Source: Zoogloea sp. LCSB751 (lineage in GTDB: Bacteria; Pseudomonadota; Gammaproteobacteria; Burkholderiales; Rhodocyclaceae). Taken from it: a stretch of 48,412 bases of DNA. The DNA is taken from positions 1-48,412 of the forward strand of contig NZ_MWUM01000034.1 in assembly GCF_002028455.1 (NCBI RefSeq), given 5' to 3'. Numbering within the stretch: position 1 is the first letter of the stretch; every line of letters starts with the position of its first letter. This document shows positions 32,153 to 41,795 of this stretch, in pieces. The notes beneath the pieces are model-generated. The model worked only from the letters and a program-made list of their open reading frames with translations, made no database searches and was not told the origin of the DNA. The position numbers and the translations under genes are program-made.

Positions 32153-32267
32153 CCAACATTGAATAACCCCCTATTATTGAATGTTAGATGTCATTGAAAA
32201 ATGAAACATCAAACCAAAAATTCAGCATGTATTATCATAATACGTATTACAGTATGAAATTACATGC
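32153..32267. promoter_or_regulatory. AT-rich palindrome cluster upstream of the KfrA/TnpT-like gene
   Basis: Several symmetric elements lie here. GTATTATCATAATAC (32229-32243) is a near-perfect palindrome, framed by GCATGTA (32225-32231) and TACATGC (32261-32267). Left of it, an imperfect inverted arrangement of AACATT and AATGTT spans about 32153-32186. The AT content is far above the surroundings. The gap from 31969 to 32272 holds no other gene. It could be an autoregulatory operator, a parS/res-like site for the coiled-coil protein, or a recombination site. Confidence 0.45.
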
Positions 32268-32272
32268 AGACC

Positions 32273-33316
32273 ATGGCCAGGGCAGGCATCTACAAATCCG
32301 AAGTGGTGCGAGCACGGGACAAACTGATCGCCCTCGGCAAGCACCCATCGATTGATGCCATACGGGTAGAGCTGGGCAATACGGGGTCGCGGACGACCAT
32401 CAGTCGCTACCTGAAGGAGATCGAGGAGGAGGACGGTGCGGTCACAGGCAGCAAGGTGGCCGTCAGCGAATCCCTGCTGGATCTGGTGGGGCGATTGGCC
32501 GAACGCCTCCATGGAGAGGCCAATGCCAGAGTGTCCGAGGCCGAGACACGGCACAGCAAACGCCTTCAAGATGCCCAGGCGCAATCAAAGGCAGCGACTG
32601 AAGAGGCGGAGTCCTTTCGTCAGCAACTAGAGGAATGCCAGCTCGCTCTTGTGCGCGAGCGGGAGGCACACAAGGATACGCAAAAGGCGTTGCGCGAAGA
32701 GACCTTGGCCCGAACACAAGTTGCTCAACAGGTTTCGGATCTTCAAGAGCGTCTGGCGGCCGAGGAAGAGCACCGGCAATCGCTGGAGGAGAAACACCAG
32801 CATTCCCGTGAAGCCTTGGCGCATTTCAGACAGTCAGTGAAAGAGCAACGGGATCAGGAGCTGCGCCAGCATGATCAGCAAGTAGCCTACCTGCAGGGAG
32901 AGATCCGCTCCCTGCAGGAGGTCGGCAACAAGAAGCAGCATGAGCTCATTCACGCCCACCAGGAATGCTCGCGCTTGGCAAGCGAACTGGCGGGATCCAG
33001 CACCAGCTTGCGCCAGGCAAAGGCAGAGAATCGATCGCTCAAGAAGGAGCGGGATGAACTGATCTTTGCCCAGCAACGATTACATGAGGTCGAGCAGCGC
33101 GCCCTTGAGCGCGGCGCGCGCATAGGTGAGCTCCTTGAACGAAATCAGGGTCTCGAAGCCGGTCGTGCTGCATTGGAGGAGCGTATTCAGCAATTGAGCC
33201 TGGAACTGGCGACCTCCAGGGCGACCGCAGCGGCTCAGGAGGCGGTCATTGAGCGCATTCAGGGAGATGTTGCCGAGCTGGTCACCGAGCGGCGCAAGAA
33301 AACGCAAGGGCCATGA
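32273..33316 (+). CDS. KfrA/TnpT-like DNA-binding coiled-coil protein
   Basis: 347 residues from the ATG at 32273; an ATG at 32264 would add three residues and lies in the palindrome. The first ~60 residues, MARAGIYKSEVVRARDKLIA and HPSIDAIRVELGNTGSRTTI, match the KfrA N-terminal HTH domain. The rest (about 90-345) is one long alpha-helical coiled coil rich in Glu, Gln, Arg and Lys heptads. KfrA proteins bind palindromes near their own gene and help plasmid or element partition; TnpT proteins of Tn4651-type transposons look the same and help cointegrate resolution. Which applies is open. A tyrosine recombinase lies 4 kb away, but not divergently adjacent. Confidence 0.82.
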   Translation: MARAGIYKSEVVRARDKLIALGKHPSIDAIRVELGNTGSRTTISRYLKEIEEEDGAVTGSKVAVSESLLDLVGRLAERLHGEANARVSEAETRHSKRLQDAQAQSKAATEEAESFRQQLEECQLALVREREAHKDTQKALREETLARTQVAQQVSDLQERLAAEEEHRQSLEEKHQHSREALAHFRQSVKEQRDQELRQHDQQVAYLQGEIRSLQEVGNKKQHELIHAHQECSRLASELAGSSTSLRQAKAENRSLKKERDELIFAQQRLHEVEQRALERGARIGELLERNQGLEAGRAALEERIQQLSLELATSRATAAAQEAVIERIQGDVAELVTERRKKTQGP

Positions 33317-33399
33317 ACGCACGGCTCGCGTGCAAAGGAACGGATCGACACAGAGTCAGCCTGTAAGACTAAACAGGCCGTCCTACAGGAACCAGCCGT

Positions 33400-33849
33400 C
33401 TATGCAGGCGTGGACTCGGTCGTGTCGACCGCGGCGAATTCCCGACAAAGCTCAAATTCGGTGCTGTCCTGATCGTTGCTGACAGAGTGGTACCAGCTGC
33501 CATTAGCGACCTCGTATCGGTGAGACCAGGCGTTCGACGGATTCCTCCAAATCCGAACCAGCGGCTCCATCTTCCATTGCCGCGTGCCATTCATATATGG
33601 CGGGCTGACGAGTTGGACATCGATCACGGTGACGTCATCCTTCCGCTGGTCAATGAACGAAAGCAGATCATGGGAGGGATGGGAGATCAGAATGATCTCT
33701 GGAAATTCGCCTTCCGGCGATTTGACCAAGCAATTCACGTAGAACCACTCATCCAGCGTAGCCAAGGTGGCTGCCCGCCAGACAGTCATTCCATCACCAT
33801 AAATTTGGCTGGCAAATGGATGACGTGCGGCATTATCGGTGAGGAACAT
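33400..33849 (-). CDS. Unknown protein
   Basis: 149 residues, not recognised. It appears beta-rich: FPEIILISHPSHDLLSFIDQ, VTVIDVQLVSPPYMNG and ANGSWYHSVSNDQDSTEFEL. No signal peptide or membrane helix. The ATG at 33849 gives a compact protein. It is convergent with the coiled-coil gene (83 bases between stops) and alone on its strand. Codon use is not different enough to judge transfer. Confidence 0.5.
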   Translation of the reverse strand: MFLTDNAARHPFASQIYGDGMTVWRAATLATLDEWFYVNCLVKSPEGEFPEIILISHPSHDLLSFIDQRKDDVTVIDVQLVSPPYMNGTRQWKMEPLVRIWRNPSNAWSHRYEVANGSWYHSVSNDQDSTEFELCREFAAVDTTESTPA

Positions 33850-34000
33850 CAGACTCTCTCATAGCAACAAAAAGCCATCGCGCCGCTGAAACGGTTCGAC
33901 TGGTCAGGTGATGGGATTAGAACAGGTGAGGGGAATCCATTGAATGGAATGTAGATTATATTCCGTGGATTGATAATCTCGCCACCGGCATCGTTCGCCG

Positions 34001-34234
34001 GTGGTCAAATCTTTCGACGAACTCCGTGCCGACCTTGCCGCCGAGATCAAGCAATCTCGAAAGCAGCTAGGGCTATCTCAAGAGGCACTAGCCTTGCAGG
34101 CCGAGGTAGACCGGACCTACGTCTCGCAACTGGAGCGTGGGGTCGCCAATCCCTCGTTGCTGATTCTTCATCGGATTTCTGTTGTACTAGGCGTGGACTT
34201 GTCGGTCAGTTTGAGACGAACAAGTGATGATTAA
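34001..34234 (+). CDS. Small XRE-family transcriptional regulator
   Basis: 77 residues with a single helix-turn-helix of lambda-repressor type: LSQEALALQAEVDRTYVSQL then ERGVANPSLLILHRISVVLG. It starts at GTG 34001. Such small XRE proteins repress adjacent genes in restriction-modification, toxin-antitoxin and phage loci. It lies between the accessory region and the CRISPR operon, which runs toward it, so it could belong to either. Its target is unknown. The next ~145 bases to the csb2 stop hold no gene. Confidence 0.8.
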   Translation: MVKSFDELRADLAAEIKQSRKQLGLSQEALALQAEVDRTYVSQLERGVANPSLLILHRISVVLGVDLSVSLRRTSDD

Positions 34235-34379
34235 CCGGTCGGTCGCACCACCGCCGCTTTCTTCAATCTCGCAAGCCCTCATAAGATGAATGCGTCAGCA
34301 TGGGAGCGCAATGAGATGATTGATATCTGAATTGCGCCCTTTGTGTGAGGGGGGTGCTCCCGATTAGGGGGTATAGGCG

Positions 34380-35777
34380 CTACTGACGCGCCCCGCAAAA
34401 CACCCCCAACCCGAAGTGCCGCCCGCGCCCGAGCAGTAACGGCCCCCGTAACGGCTGGTGAAACCGCAGCCGCACGTGAAGTGGAATCAGCCGCGTCGCC
34501 TTCCAGGCCTTGAGCCGGTAGTCCCCGACCGGGTGGGACTGGGGCAGGAACGGCACCCGGCTCGTCGAGAAGTCGGCCAGGAGCCCGGTGTCGATGCCGG
34601 CATGGCGCAGCGCCTTCAGGATCAGGTTGCGCACCAGGCGCGGTGAGTCGGCGTGATCGCCGGGCAGGATCACCGGCGTGATGCTGGTCCACTGGGTGCT
34701 CTCCCGCCGATACGCGTTGAAGACCCCGTCGTCGGGATCGGCCAGTACCGCCTGGGCGACACACTCGCCGCTGTCCTCGTTGGCCATCTGCAGGGCATCC
34801 TGGGCCAGCACCCCCGCCAATTCGGCCACCTGCGGCAGGCATTCGATCGGCGCCATCAGCAGCGCCCGTCGGATCAATCCATCGGTATGGGCATGACCCA
34901 GGGAGGGCAGGGGCACCCACGACAGCCGGTGGTCCGGCTCGGCCTCCGGCCCATAACCCGCCGCGAAATCGGCGAGACGCGACGTCTCGGTACGCCGCAT
35001 GACGGCCCCGCGCAGCAGCGCCGCCACCACCACCGCATTGCGGGCATCGAAGGGACGGAACGCCTGCGCCTGCTCGGGCTTTCTCAGGTGCAATGGCAAC
35101 ATCGCCACCCGCGCCGCCTGCCCGGCGGGCGAGTACGCCATCACCTCGTGCACGGCCGGTGCGAGCACTGGCGAGAACCAGCCCTTGTCCTTGCTGAGGC
35201 GTGCCTGGCTGGCTTGGAATCGCTCCTCCAGGGCGGCGAGAGACCCCGCGACCGGGACGCGCAGCTGCACGTCGATATCACTGCGCAGCGGCATCACCCA
35301 GCTGGCGTGGGACGGTGCGTAATGGTGTTCCGACTCGGCACTCGTTGGCTGCACCCCTTCGATGCGCCCGGCCAGGCTCGCCTGATCCTGGCCCGAGCCC
35401 AGCGTGTGGAGCTGGCTGGCCGTGCCGATCAACTGAGTGGCTTCGGCGAGATCGGCCTCAGAACGCAGTGGATACACATACCGGACCGGGCCCGACACCC
35501 GCCGCTCGACCACGTCCCGGTCGGTGGTCTGTCCCTTGGGCTTACGCCGATCCGTGTTGTTCGGGACATAGATCGTGTAACGGCTCTCCGGCACTTCCGC
35601 CGGCGCAAAGATGTCCGGTGCTGCCTGCTGCTCCAGCCAGGTGAGCCCCGGCGCCTCGATCGAACGGTTACCGGCGACGAGGGCCTGGAGGAGGCGGAAC
35701 GGGGAGGGCGGCCACTCCGACCCGCGGTACAGGCCCGTGTGAAACCGGGCTTCAAGGACCAGCCAGCGATCAGGCAC
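34380..35777 (-). CDS. csb2: Type I-G CRISPR-associated Csb2 (Cas5-Cas6 fusion)
   Basis: 465 residues starting at GTG 35777, overlapping the end of csb1 by 8 bases. The N-terminal part (WLVLEARFHTGLYRGSEWPP, PFRLLQALVAG) is the RAMP-like Cas5 domain of the GSU0054/Csb2 family. The C-terminal part ends with RFHQPLRGPLLLGRGRHFGL, the Gly-rich loop of the Cas6 RAMP domain. Csb2 is thought to cut the repeat RNA and cap the crRNA in the complex. It is the last gene of the three-gene cas operon. Confidence 0.87.
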   Translation of the reverse strand: MPDRWLVLEARFHTGLYRGSEWPPSPFRLLQALVAGNRSIEAPGLTWLEQQAAPDIFAPAEVPESRYTIYVPNNTDRRKPKGQTTDRDVVERRVSGPVRYVYPLRSEADLAEATQLIGTASQLHTLGSGQDQASLAGRIEGVQPTSAESEHHYAPSHASWVMPLRSDIDVQLRVPVAGSLAALEERFQASQARLSKDKGWFSPVLAPAVHEVMAYSPAGQAARVAMLPLHLRKPEQAQAFRPFDARNAVVVAALLRGAVMRRTETSRLADFAAGYGPEAEPDHRLSWVPLPSLGHAHTDGLIRRALLMAPIECLPQVAELAGVLAQDALQMANEDSGECVAQAVLADPDDGVFNAYRRESTQWTSITPVILPGDHADSPRLVRNLILKALRHAGIDTGLLADFSTSRVPFLPQSHPVGDYRLKAWKATRLIPLHVRLRFHQPLRGPLLLGRGRHFGLGVFCGARQ

Positions 35778-36840
35778 CCGCGCTCTCCTTGGCGCTCTTT
35801 TTGGCTTTGCCCTTCTTCTCCTTCTCGACGATCAACTCCGGCTGGAACTGAGCGGTGATCGGTGCGAGCTCGGCCACACCAAACCGCTCGGCCGCCGCCT
35901 GGGCGTAGGTCAGCGCCTCGTCGGCCGTCAGCGCAAACACCGTCTGGCTGCCGTCCCGCGTGCGGACCACGGCCTCGACAGGGCTCGCGGCGACCAGCAG
36001 GCAACCCTGGCGCAGGAAGGCCTCGGGCTGCAGCGTCAGCGCCACCAAGCCGAGCCCGAAGATATAGGCCGACAGGGCGTCCGGCGCAGCAGCGGCCAGA
36101 TCGGTCTGGCAGTTCTGGCGCAGCGCGATGAGGTTCAGCACCGAATCCCGCCGGACGCCCCCGTCAGCGACCACGCCGGCCGGGGATGGCCCCGACGGTG
36201 CGCTGTCCAGGCCCACCTTCGAGAGCGTGCCGCTGTTCTCTTCGTTTCCGATTTCCTTGCTGGTGAGGGCCGCTGAATACAAGGCATGGCGCTGCAGGGG
36301 ATGCACGTTGTAGGCGTCGATCCGGGACGTGAAGGCACGCGGGATCTTGCTCTGCGTGCCACGGGAGTCCCAGGCCCCGAGCAGCAGCGACATCGGGGAG
36401 AGCTTGGCGATACCGGCCGGCGCCGAGCGGAAGGCCTTGAAAGCCGCTTCTGCTTCCTCCCGCAGATCGGAGAAACGCAACGTCGCATCGGCAAGCCGGT
36501 GCGGGGCCTGCAGCACATCGATGTCCTTCACCTCACCATCGGCCAACTGCGCCTTCACGGAGACCGCACGCACCAGGGCCCGGTAAGGCGCCTGCAGAAA
36601 CGCCGCCTCGATGCGGTTGGCTTGGGACTGCACCGAATCGATCGTGCACACGTTGCGCCCGTCCGCGAAGGTGCTGATGTTGTAGGTGGGCCCGTCGTCC
36701 TGGCCCTTGCCCGGGTAGCTCGGCGGGAAGATCGCGCCCGCCGGCCCCTCCACGGATTCGAGTGCTTGTTTGCAGACGATGGCCACCGCCTGGTGGTTGA
36801 GGAGGAGGGCGTTCAGACGATCAAATACTTCGGCAGACAT
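35770..36840 (-). CDS. csb1: Type I-G CRISPR-associated Csb1 (Cas7)
   Basis: 356 residues from the ATG at 36840, which overlaps the end of the Cas3-Cas8 gene by 28 bases. The GSU0053/Csb1 family is visible in AGAIFPPSYPGK (near 35-45), ADGRNVCTIDSVQSQANRIE (near 60-80), LRFSDLREEAEAAFKAFRSA and SMSLLLGAWDSRGTQSKIPR. The end is Lys/Ala-rich. Csb1 forms the Cas7 backbone that covers the crRNA spacer. A longer reading upstream would run into the Cas3-Cas8 frame and is not needed. Confidence 0.9.
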   Translation of the reverse strand: MSAEVFDRLNALLLNHQAVAIVCKQALESVEGPAGAIFPPSYPGKGQDDGPTYNISTFADGRNVCTIDSVQSQANRIEAAFLQAPYRALVRAVSVKAQLADGEVKDIDVLQAPHRLADATLRFSDLREEAEAAFKAFRSAPAGIAKLSPMSLLLGAWDSRGTQSKIPRAFTSRIDAYNVHPLQRHALYSAALTSKEIGNEENSGTLSKVGLDSAPSGPSPAGVVADGGVRRDSVLNLIALRQNCQTDLAAAAPDALSAYIFGLGLVALTLQPEAFLRQGCLLVAASPVEAVVRTRDGSQTVFALTADEALTYAQAAAERFGVAELAPITAQFQPELIVEKEKKGKAKKSAKESAGA

Positions 36841-39800
36841 GGGCGTACCTCGTGAGCGAGCGTGAGTTCGGAAGTGAAGACGTCTTTCATTTGGCCGGAC
36901 GGCACCCGGCGGGGGATCAGGTGCTGGTCGGCCGCGGGGAGCAGACCCTTGGCGGCCAGCAGGCACAGACTGATGGGCAGGGGCTCTGACCAGGTCGAAT
37001 AACGGAAGGGCTCCTGGTCGGCCGGCGGGGCGAAGGCGAACTGCACGCCGAGAATCGACAGCAGTTCGAGAAACACCCGCACGGTGCTGAAGCGCTCGTC
37101 CTCGTTGAGCGTGAAGCCCGCATCGAGGGCCGACCAGCTGGTCCCGGCGTCGAAGCGGAAGCGCTCCTTCATCGTCGTGCCAACCTGCAGCAGATCGGCG
37201 GGACTCGTCAGCGACGGCCGCAGCTGCCGAGCGGCCGCCTGCAGGCCGCGCAGGATGCCGACCGCTTCCGTCTGGCCGGCGCTCAGCTTCCAGTGGGACT
37301 TCTCCTCGAAGTCGGGCCGCAGCCAATTGTTGATCAGGATGGGCGGGCGCCCGTCCGCGAAATGCAGCCGCACCGGCGGAAACTTCTCCTCGGCCAGGGC
37401 GGGGCGCAGCGCCGCATCGTCGAGGCGCACCTCGAAGGTGAGGAACGCATCCAGTGCGCCCAGCACTGCCGCGTCATCGACCCCCACCAGACGGAAGCCG
37501 GACGGCGTCCACTGCGCCCTCAGCGCTGGATGAGCCGGCTCGAGCAGGCTCAGGAGTCCGAAGGCGGCCAGGTACTCGCCGAAGTTGCGCGGATCGGCCG
37601 GGATGTCGATCACGCTGTCGGGTTCGGACCCGGACTCGATGACGACTGGCGCCGCGGCCTGCACGGGTTCGCTGCCGGGCGACGGAATCAGGGCTTCCGC
37701 ATCCAGCTCCGCCAGCACATCCGCACTCTTGACGAGGGCCTCCAGGTAGGCGAGCCCCCACAGACCGTATTGGGCATTCAACTGGGGGAAGGCCGTCGCG
37801 ATCCGGTCGGCCTCGGGTCCCGCCCCCGGCTTCTCCCGGGCCTTGTCCGAGAACGTGGGCCGGGCCCAGCCGTGGTGTGCCGCGACGAGGTGGCGGGCGA
37901 GCGGGCTCAATTGATCCTGGAGCCGGATCACCGACCCCAGCTCATGGCGATACCCATCATTGAGCCGTGTGTCAAAAGCTGTGCGTCGGCTCTTGGCAAG
38001 GGGCACGGCGGGATCTGGATTCCCCAGCGCCGTCTGCCAGCGCGCGTCGTCCTTCCCCGCATCGTGCCCCCCCGCCGACGCTTCGACGGTTTGCGCCACC
38101 GGCGCATCAAGACCCAAGGCCCGGGTGAGCCGCTGGGCGGCCCAGCGGGCTAGATCCAGGTGCACGGACAACAACCGATCGCAGCGGCCCAGCGAAGCGG
38201 GATCACCGGCGTCCGGCCCGTCGATCTCGCGGGCCTGCAGCCAGACCCGGACGCTCCGGGTCACGATGGCATCCTCGCCCACCAGATCCGCTGCCGGCAG
38301 CGCGACCGCCTCGACGAAGACCACCTTGTGTCCCGGCGCGCAGCGCGCCACCAGGCCGGCCAGATCCGCCGCCGAGTCGTCCCCAGACGACCAGGTCGTC
38401 TCTCCGGTCGAGACCTCCGCGCTGAACCGAGCGGTGAGCACCTGTCCACGGCCCTCGGCCGAGACATCTGCCACGACGGCCGATTGCGTCGCATCGGGGA
38501 GTCCTGTGACGGACAGCCCGCCCAGGTCCGGACGGAGGACCAGGGTGCGCCCGGGCTGAACGCTCCGCTCGATGGCGCGCAGCGCATCCTGCGTGCTGAA
38601 CACCCCGTCGTCGATCAGGCGGCCCTGGCCATCCAGCAGCACGAAGGCCGGCCGTGCCTCCTTGCCCACCTGGGCACGCTGCCACAGCACCTCGACCAGT
38701 TCCCGCGCTTGGTAGATCGGGAGCCGGGCGCGCTCCTGGCGCAATACCGGCCAGGCTTCGAACCAATCGGCCAGCCGTGCGGCATCACCGGGGAACTGGC
38801 GCCACACGAGCTCCACGTCCCGGTCCTCGTCGTCGAGGCCATGTAGAAAGAGATCCGGTGCCGGTACGCGCAGTGCGTCGAGGCGCAGGGACGTCATGGC
38901 CCATTGGGTGAGGATGGCCGGCTCCAGGGAACGGCGCGGCGGTGCGGGGGGCACGGCTTCCGCGTAGCGTGGATCGTCGGTGAGGCGGGACAAGGCCAGG
39001 GGGCTCGCGTCGCGGCCGGCCGCCTGGACGTCCAGTTCCTCCAGCAGGGACAGCGTCCGGGCACAGCGGGCTTGGAGCGGTTCGCCCCACTCGGCGCCGC
39101 CCGCATGAACGAGCACCAGCTCCCCGACGTGCAGGCCTCGGCGATTCACGCGGCCGGCCCGCTGGATGAACCGGTCCAGCGTGGTGAGATCCATCAGGCC
39201 CACATCCGCATCGATGTCGAGCCCGATCTCGCCGGCCGACGTGCAAATGAAATAGGCCGTGGGGCCCGTCTCCTCGGTCCGCGCCGGCGAGAAGCGCTGG
39301 AAGGCATCGGAGCGGGTCAGCTGCTCCCGCTCCCAGGCCCGCAGTGTGCCGGTCAGCAGCGCGATCCGTGCGACCGGTACGCCGCCCTGGACCAGGCGCT
39401 CGGCGAGCCGGGCCGCGTCGTCCGGCCGACTGACGAAGAGGGCCACCGCCCTGGATGCGTTGCTATAGGTGAGGGCACGTTCCACCAGGGCCTGGACCAC
39501 CAGGGAGGCGGGCTTGCCCTTGGCGACAACCGTCACGGCCTGGAGCGTCAGCCACTTCGCGGCCCCCATGCGCTGGGCCAGTACGGGGTCGTCCGCCACC
39601 GAGCCGACCAGGGCCTGTGAATGGTCCATATGCGGGGGCAAGGTGGCCGTCATCTCGATGACCTGCAGCGGCGGCCGCCCGACGGCCACGGCGCTGGGCC
39701 GGGCCAGCGCCTCAATCTCCCGCAGCACGCCGGAGAAGGCCGGCGCCAGGTGGGCCTCGTCATGCACGATCAGCGAATCGACGCCGAGTAGCCCCGCGTG

Positions 39801-40292
39801 CGTGGCTGCGCGCGAGCGGCCGAGACCATACCCACGGAACAGCAGGCGGCTGCCGATCATGTCCGGCGTGCCGAGGATCAGGGCGGGGGTGGCTGGGTCG
39901 AGACTCCAGTCGCCGTTATCGGCGAAGGCACCGCGCAAGGTGGATACGGCCAGCGGTGTGCCGCGGGACGACAGGCCGGCCAAGGCCTCGCGGAGGCCGG
40001 GGACAGCATCGGCCGCCACGAGCTCGGCCAGGCGTTCGGCCAGCCCGCTCGCCTGATCGACAAGCGCGCGGCGGTTTACGACCAGGACGAGACGACGGGG
40101 CAGCGTGACGGCGCCCCGCTGGGCCTGAGTGGCCAGCGCCGCCAGGAAGATCGCCAGCACGGCGGTCTTGCCGCCGGCGGTTGGCACCTTGATGAACGGG
40201 GGCACGGTGCCGGCGACGAAGGACGTGTAGGCCGCCCGTTGCCAGGCGTTGGGTGGGGCGTCAAACAGTGCGCGAAACAGTGCGTCCAGCAT
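36813..40292 (-). CDS. cas3: Cas3 helicase-HD nuclease fused to Cas8-like (Cas8u2/Csb3) domain
   Basis: 1159 residues from the ATG at 40292; an in-frame earlier start (40352) adds 20 residues without support. The helicase has Walker A PTAGGKTA (37-44), the DEAH box HDEAH (177-181), TAT motif (MTATLPPH) and QRAGRVNRRG. After it comes an HD-type nuclease domain (about 700-860) with GGHDAGKDD, YRHELGS, HLVAAHHGW and KSADVLAE. HD after the helicase is the type I-G order. From about 895 on, PADPRNFGEYLAAFGLLSLL and the remaining ~265 residues resemble the small Cas8u2/Csb3 subunit, normally a separate gene. It recruits to and degrades target DNA; fusion would fix the ratio of effector and nuclease. 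Confidence 0.85.
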   Translation of the reverse strand: MLDALFRALFDAPPNAWQRAAYTSFVAGTVPPFIKVPTAGGKTAVLAIFLAALATQAQRGAVTLPRRLVLVVNRRALVDQASGLAERLAELVAADAVPGLREALAGLSSRGTPLAVSTLRGAFADNGDWSLDPATPALILGTPDMIGSRLLFRGYGLGRSRAATHAGLLGVDSLIVHDEAHLAPAFSGVLREIEALARPSAVAVGRPPLQVIEMTATLPPHMDHSQALVGSVADDPVLAQRMGAAKWLTLQAVTVVAKGKPASLVVQALVERALTYSNASRAVALFVSRPDDAARLAERLVQGGVPVARIALLTGTLRAWEREQLTRSDAFQRFSPARTEETGPTAYFICTSAGEIGLDIDADVGLMDLTTLDRFIQRAGRVNRRGLHVGELVLVHAGGAEWGEPLQARCARTLSLLEELDVQAAGRDASPLALSRLTDDPRYAEAVPPAPPRRSLEPAILTQWAMTSLRLDALRVPAPDLFLHGLDDEDRDVELVWRQFPGDAARLADWFEAWPVLRQERARLPIYQARELVEVLWQRAQVGKEARPAFVLLDGQGRLIDDGVFSTQDALRAIERSVQPGRTLVLRPDLGGLSVTGLPDATQSAVVADVSAEGRGQVLTARFSAEVSTGETTWSSGDDSAADLAGLVARCAPGHKVVFVEAVALPAADLVGEDAIVTRSVRVWLQAREIDGPDAGDPASLGRCDRLLSVHLDLARWAAQRLTRALGLDAPVAQTVEASAGGHDAGKDDARWQTALGNPDPAVPLAKSRRTAFDTRLNDGYRHELGSVIRLQDQLSPLARHLVAAHHGWARPTFSDKAREKPGAGPEADRIATAFPQLNAQYGLWGLAYLEALVKSADVLAELDAEALIPSPGSEPVQAAAPVVIESGSEPDSVIDIPADPRNFGEYLAAFGLLSLLEPAHPALRAQWTPSGFRLVGVDDAAVLGALDAFLTFEVRLDDAALRPALAEEKFPPVRLHFADGRPPILINNWLRPDFEEKSHWKLSAGQTEAVGILRGLQAAARQLRPSLTSPADLLQVGTTMKERFRFDAGTSWSALDAGFTLNEDERFSTVRVFLELLSILGVQFAFAPPADQEPFRYSTWSEPLPISLCLLAAKGLLPAADQHLIPRRVPSGQMKDVFTSELTLAHEVRPCLPKYLIV

Positions 40293-40789
40293 TAATGGCT
40301 CCGCATAATCGATTCGTATACCCGAAATGAGTATAGTCCCGACGCGGAACAATGTGGACTCTCTTCAGCCCCCAGAATGTCAAAATGTGAATACAGGGTC
40401 GTGGCGCGATTTTGCGGGGTGGGGGCACCCTGTGGGCATCCGGCCCTCCGATCGTGGAAAGTAACGGGGTAGTAACGGGGTCTGTGGGGCTGTCTGCGTT
40501 CAGACGGTGGGTGAAGAGTGCGGCGGAAGGTCGAGGCAGCGGTTTCCGGGGTGAAAGGGGATTCCGGAGGGCACCGAAAGGGCTGACAATCGGGGGCGTT
40601 GGAAAGCAAGCTGGTTTGAGCTTGCGCGAACCCCAAGTGGACGGCGCGAGGCCGGGAGGTTCGCGCGGGGGCCGCGCATTGATTCTACGGGTGTGGTTGG
40701 AGCGGGATCGTGAAAGCGATGAACGTCTGCGAGGGGTTCGCGCGGTGCAGGGAAATCCGGCAGGGGAATCAATCGGGTATGGCTGAAGT
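40293..40789. promoter_or_regulatory. CRISPR leader and divergent cas promoter region
   Basis: About 500 bases between the cas3 start and the first repeat, with no credible gene. The cas side (40293-40400) is AT-richer, with TATAC-containing elements on both strands (GTATACCCGAAATGAGTATAG). The array side is GC-rich, with few clear promoter elements. The leader function is inferred because the most uniform repeats adjoin it and because repeats decay at the other end. Since cas1/cas2 are missing, it is unclear whether the leader is still used for spacer uptake. Confidence 0.7.
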
Positions 40790-41619
40790 GTGGCACTCGC
40801 TCCGAAGGGAGCGACTTCGTTGAAGCAAAATCTCTCGACTGACGGCAATTCGCAAGGTGAGCGGTGGCACTCGCTCCGAAGGGAGCGACTTCGTTGAAGC
40901 GCCAGCGCAGTGGACAGGCTGGACGTGAGCGCTTGTGGCACTCGCTCCGAAGGGAGCGACTTCGTTGAAGCCACCAGGCCGGCAACGTATCCATCTCCAG
41001 AACCCGGTGGCACTCGCTCCGAAGGGAGCGACTTCGTTGAAGCTGCGCCCGGTCCCTTGGTATGAACGTCGCCCCGCACCGTGGCACTCGCTCCGAAGGG
41101 AGCGACTTCGTTGAAGCACCAAGCTGCTGAACGACACCGGCCTCGGCAATCGTGGCACTCGCTCCGAAGGGAGCGACTTCGTTGAAGCCTTCCATTCCCG
41201 GATGACCAGAACGCACCATCTCGTGTGGCACTCGCTCCGAAGGGAGCGACTTCGTTGAAGCGCGAATTCGTCATCCTCGTTCTGGACGTCAAACACGTGG
41301 CACTCGCTCCGAAGGGAGCGACTTCGTTGAAGCGCGAAGCCGGCGGCTTGCTTGGTGATGACTACAGGTGGCACTCGCTCCGAAGGGAGCGACTTCGTTG
41401 AAGCATGTAGTGGGCGAACTCGCAACCTTCAGAACAAAAGTGGCACTCGCTCCGAAGGGAGCGACTTCGTTGAAGCGTCTGTGATGTAGCGCCCGCGCGA
41501 CCTGGTCTTGGTGGCACTCGCTCCGAAGGGAGCGACTTCGTTGAAGCGGCAGGTCTCTAGGCACAGCGCCAGTCCTTCACCTGTGGCACTCGCTCCGAAG
41601 GGAGCGACTTCGTTGAAGC

Positions 41620-41795
41620 TTCTTGGTCAGCTTCAGATACTCCTGAAACGCCCGTGGCACTCGCTCCGAAGGGAGCGACTTCGTTGAAGCTTCTTGGTCA
41701 GCTTCAGATACTCCTGAAACGCCCGTGGCACTCGCTCCGAAGGGAGCGACTTCGTTGAAGCTTCTTGGTCAGCTTCAGATACTCCTGAAACGCCC
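41620..41795 (+). repeat. Spacer triplicated in tandem (first set)
   Basis: The 34-base spacer beginning TTCTTGGTCAGCTTCAG is present three times in a row (41620-41653, 41691-41724, 41762-41795) with identical repeats between. Tandem duplication of spacer-repeat units by homologous recombination or replication slippage is the simplest source. A matching event, also three copies, occurs further on in the array. Confidence 0.92.

Noticed and set aside
34279..34920. 213-residue frame overlapping the csb2 end on the same strand.
   Set aside because: It is an alternate frame of csb2 with Pro/Arg/Gly-rich composition and no domain.
34380..40292. Assignment of the cas genes to type I-C or I-E.
   Set aside because: No Cas8c, Cse1/Cse2 or Cas5d features. 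Csb1, Csb2 and an HD domain after the helicase define type I-G.
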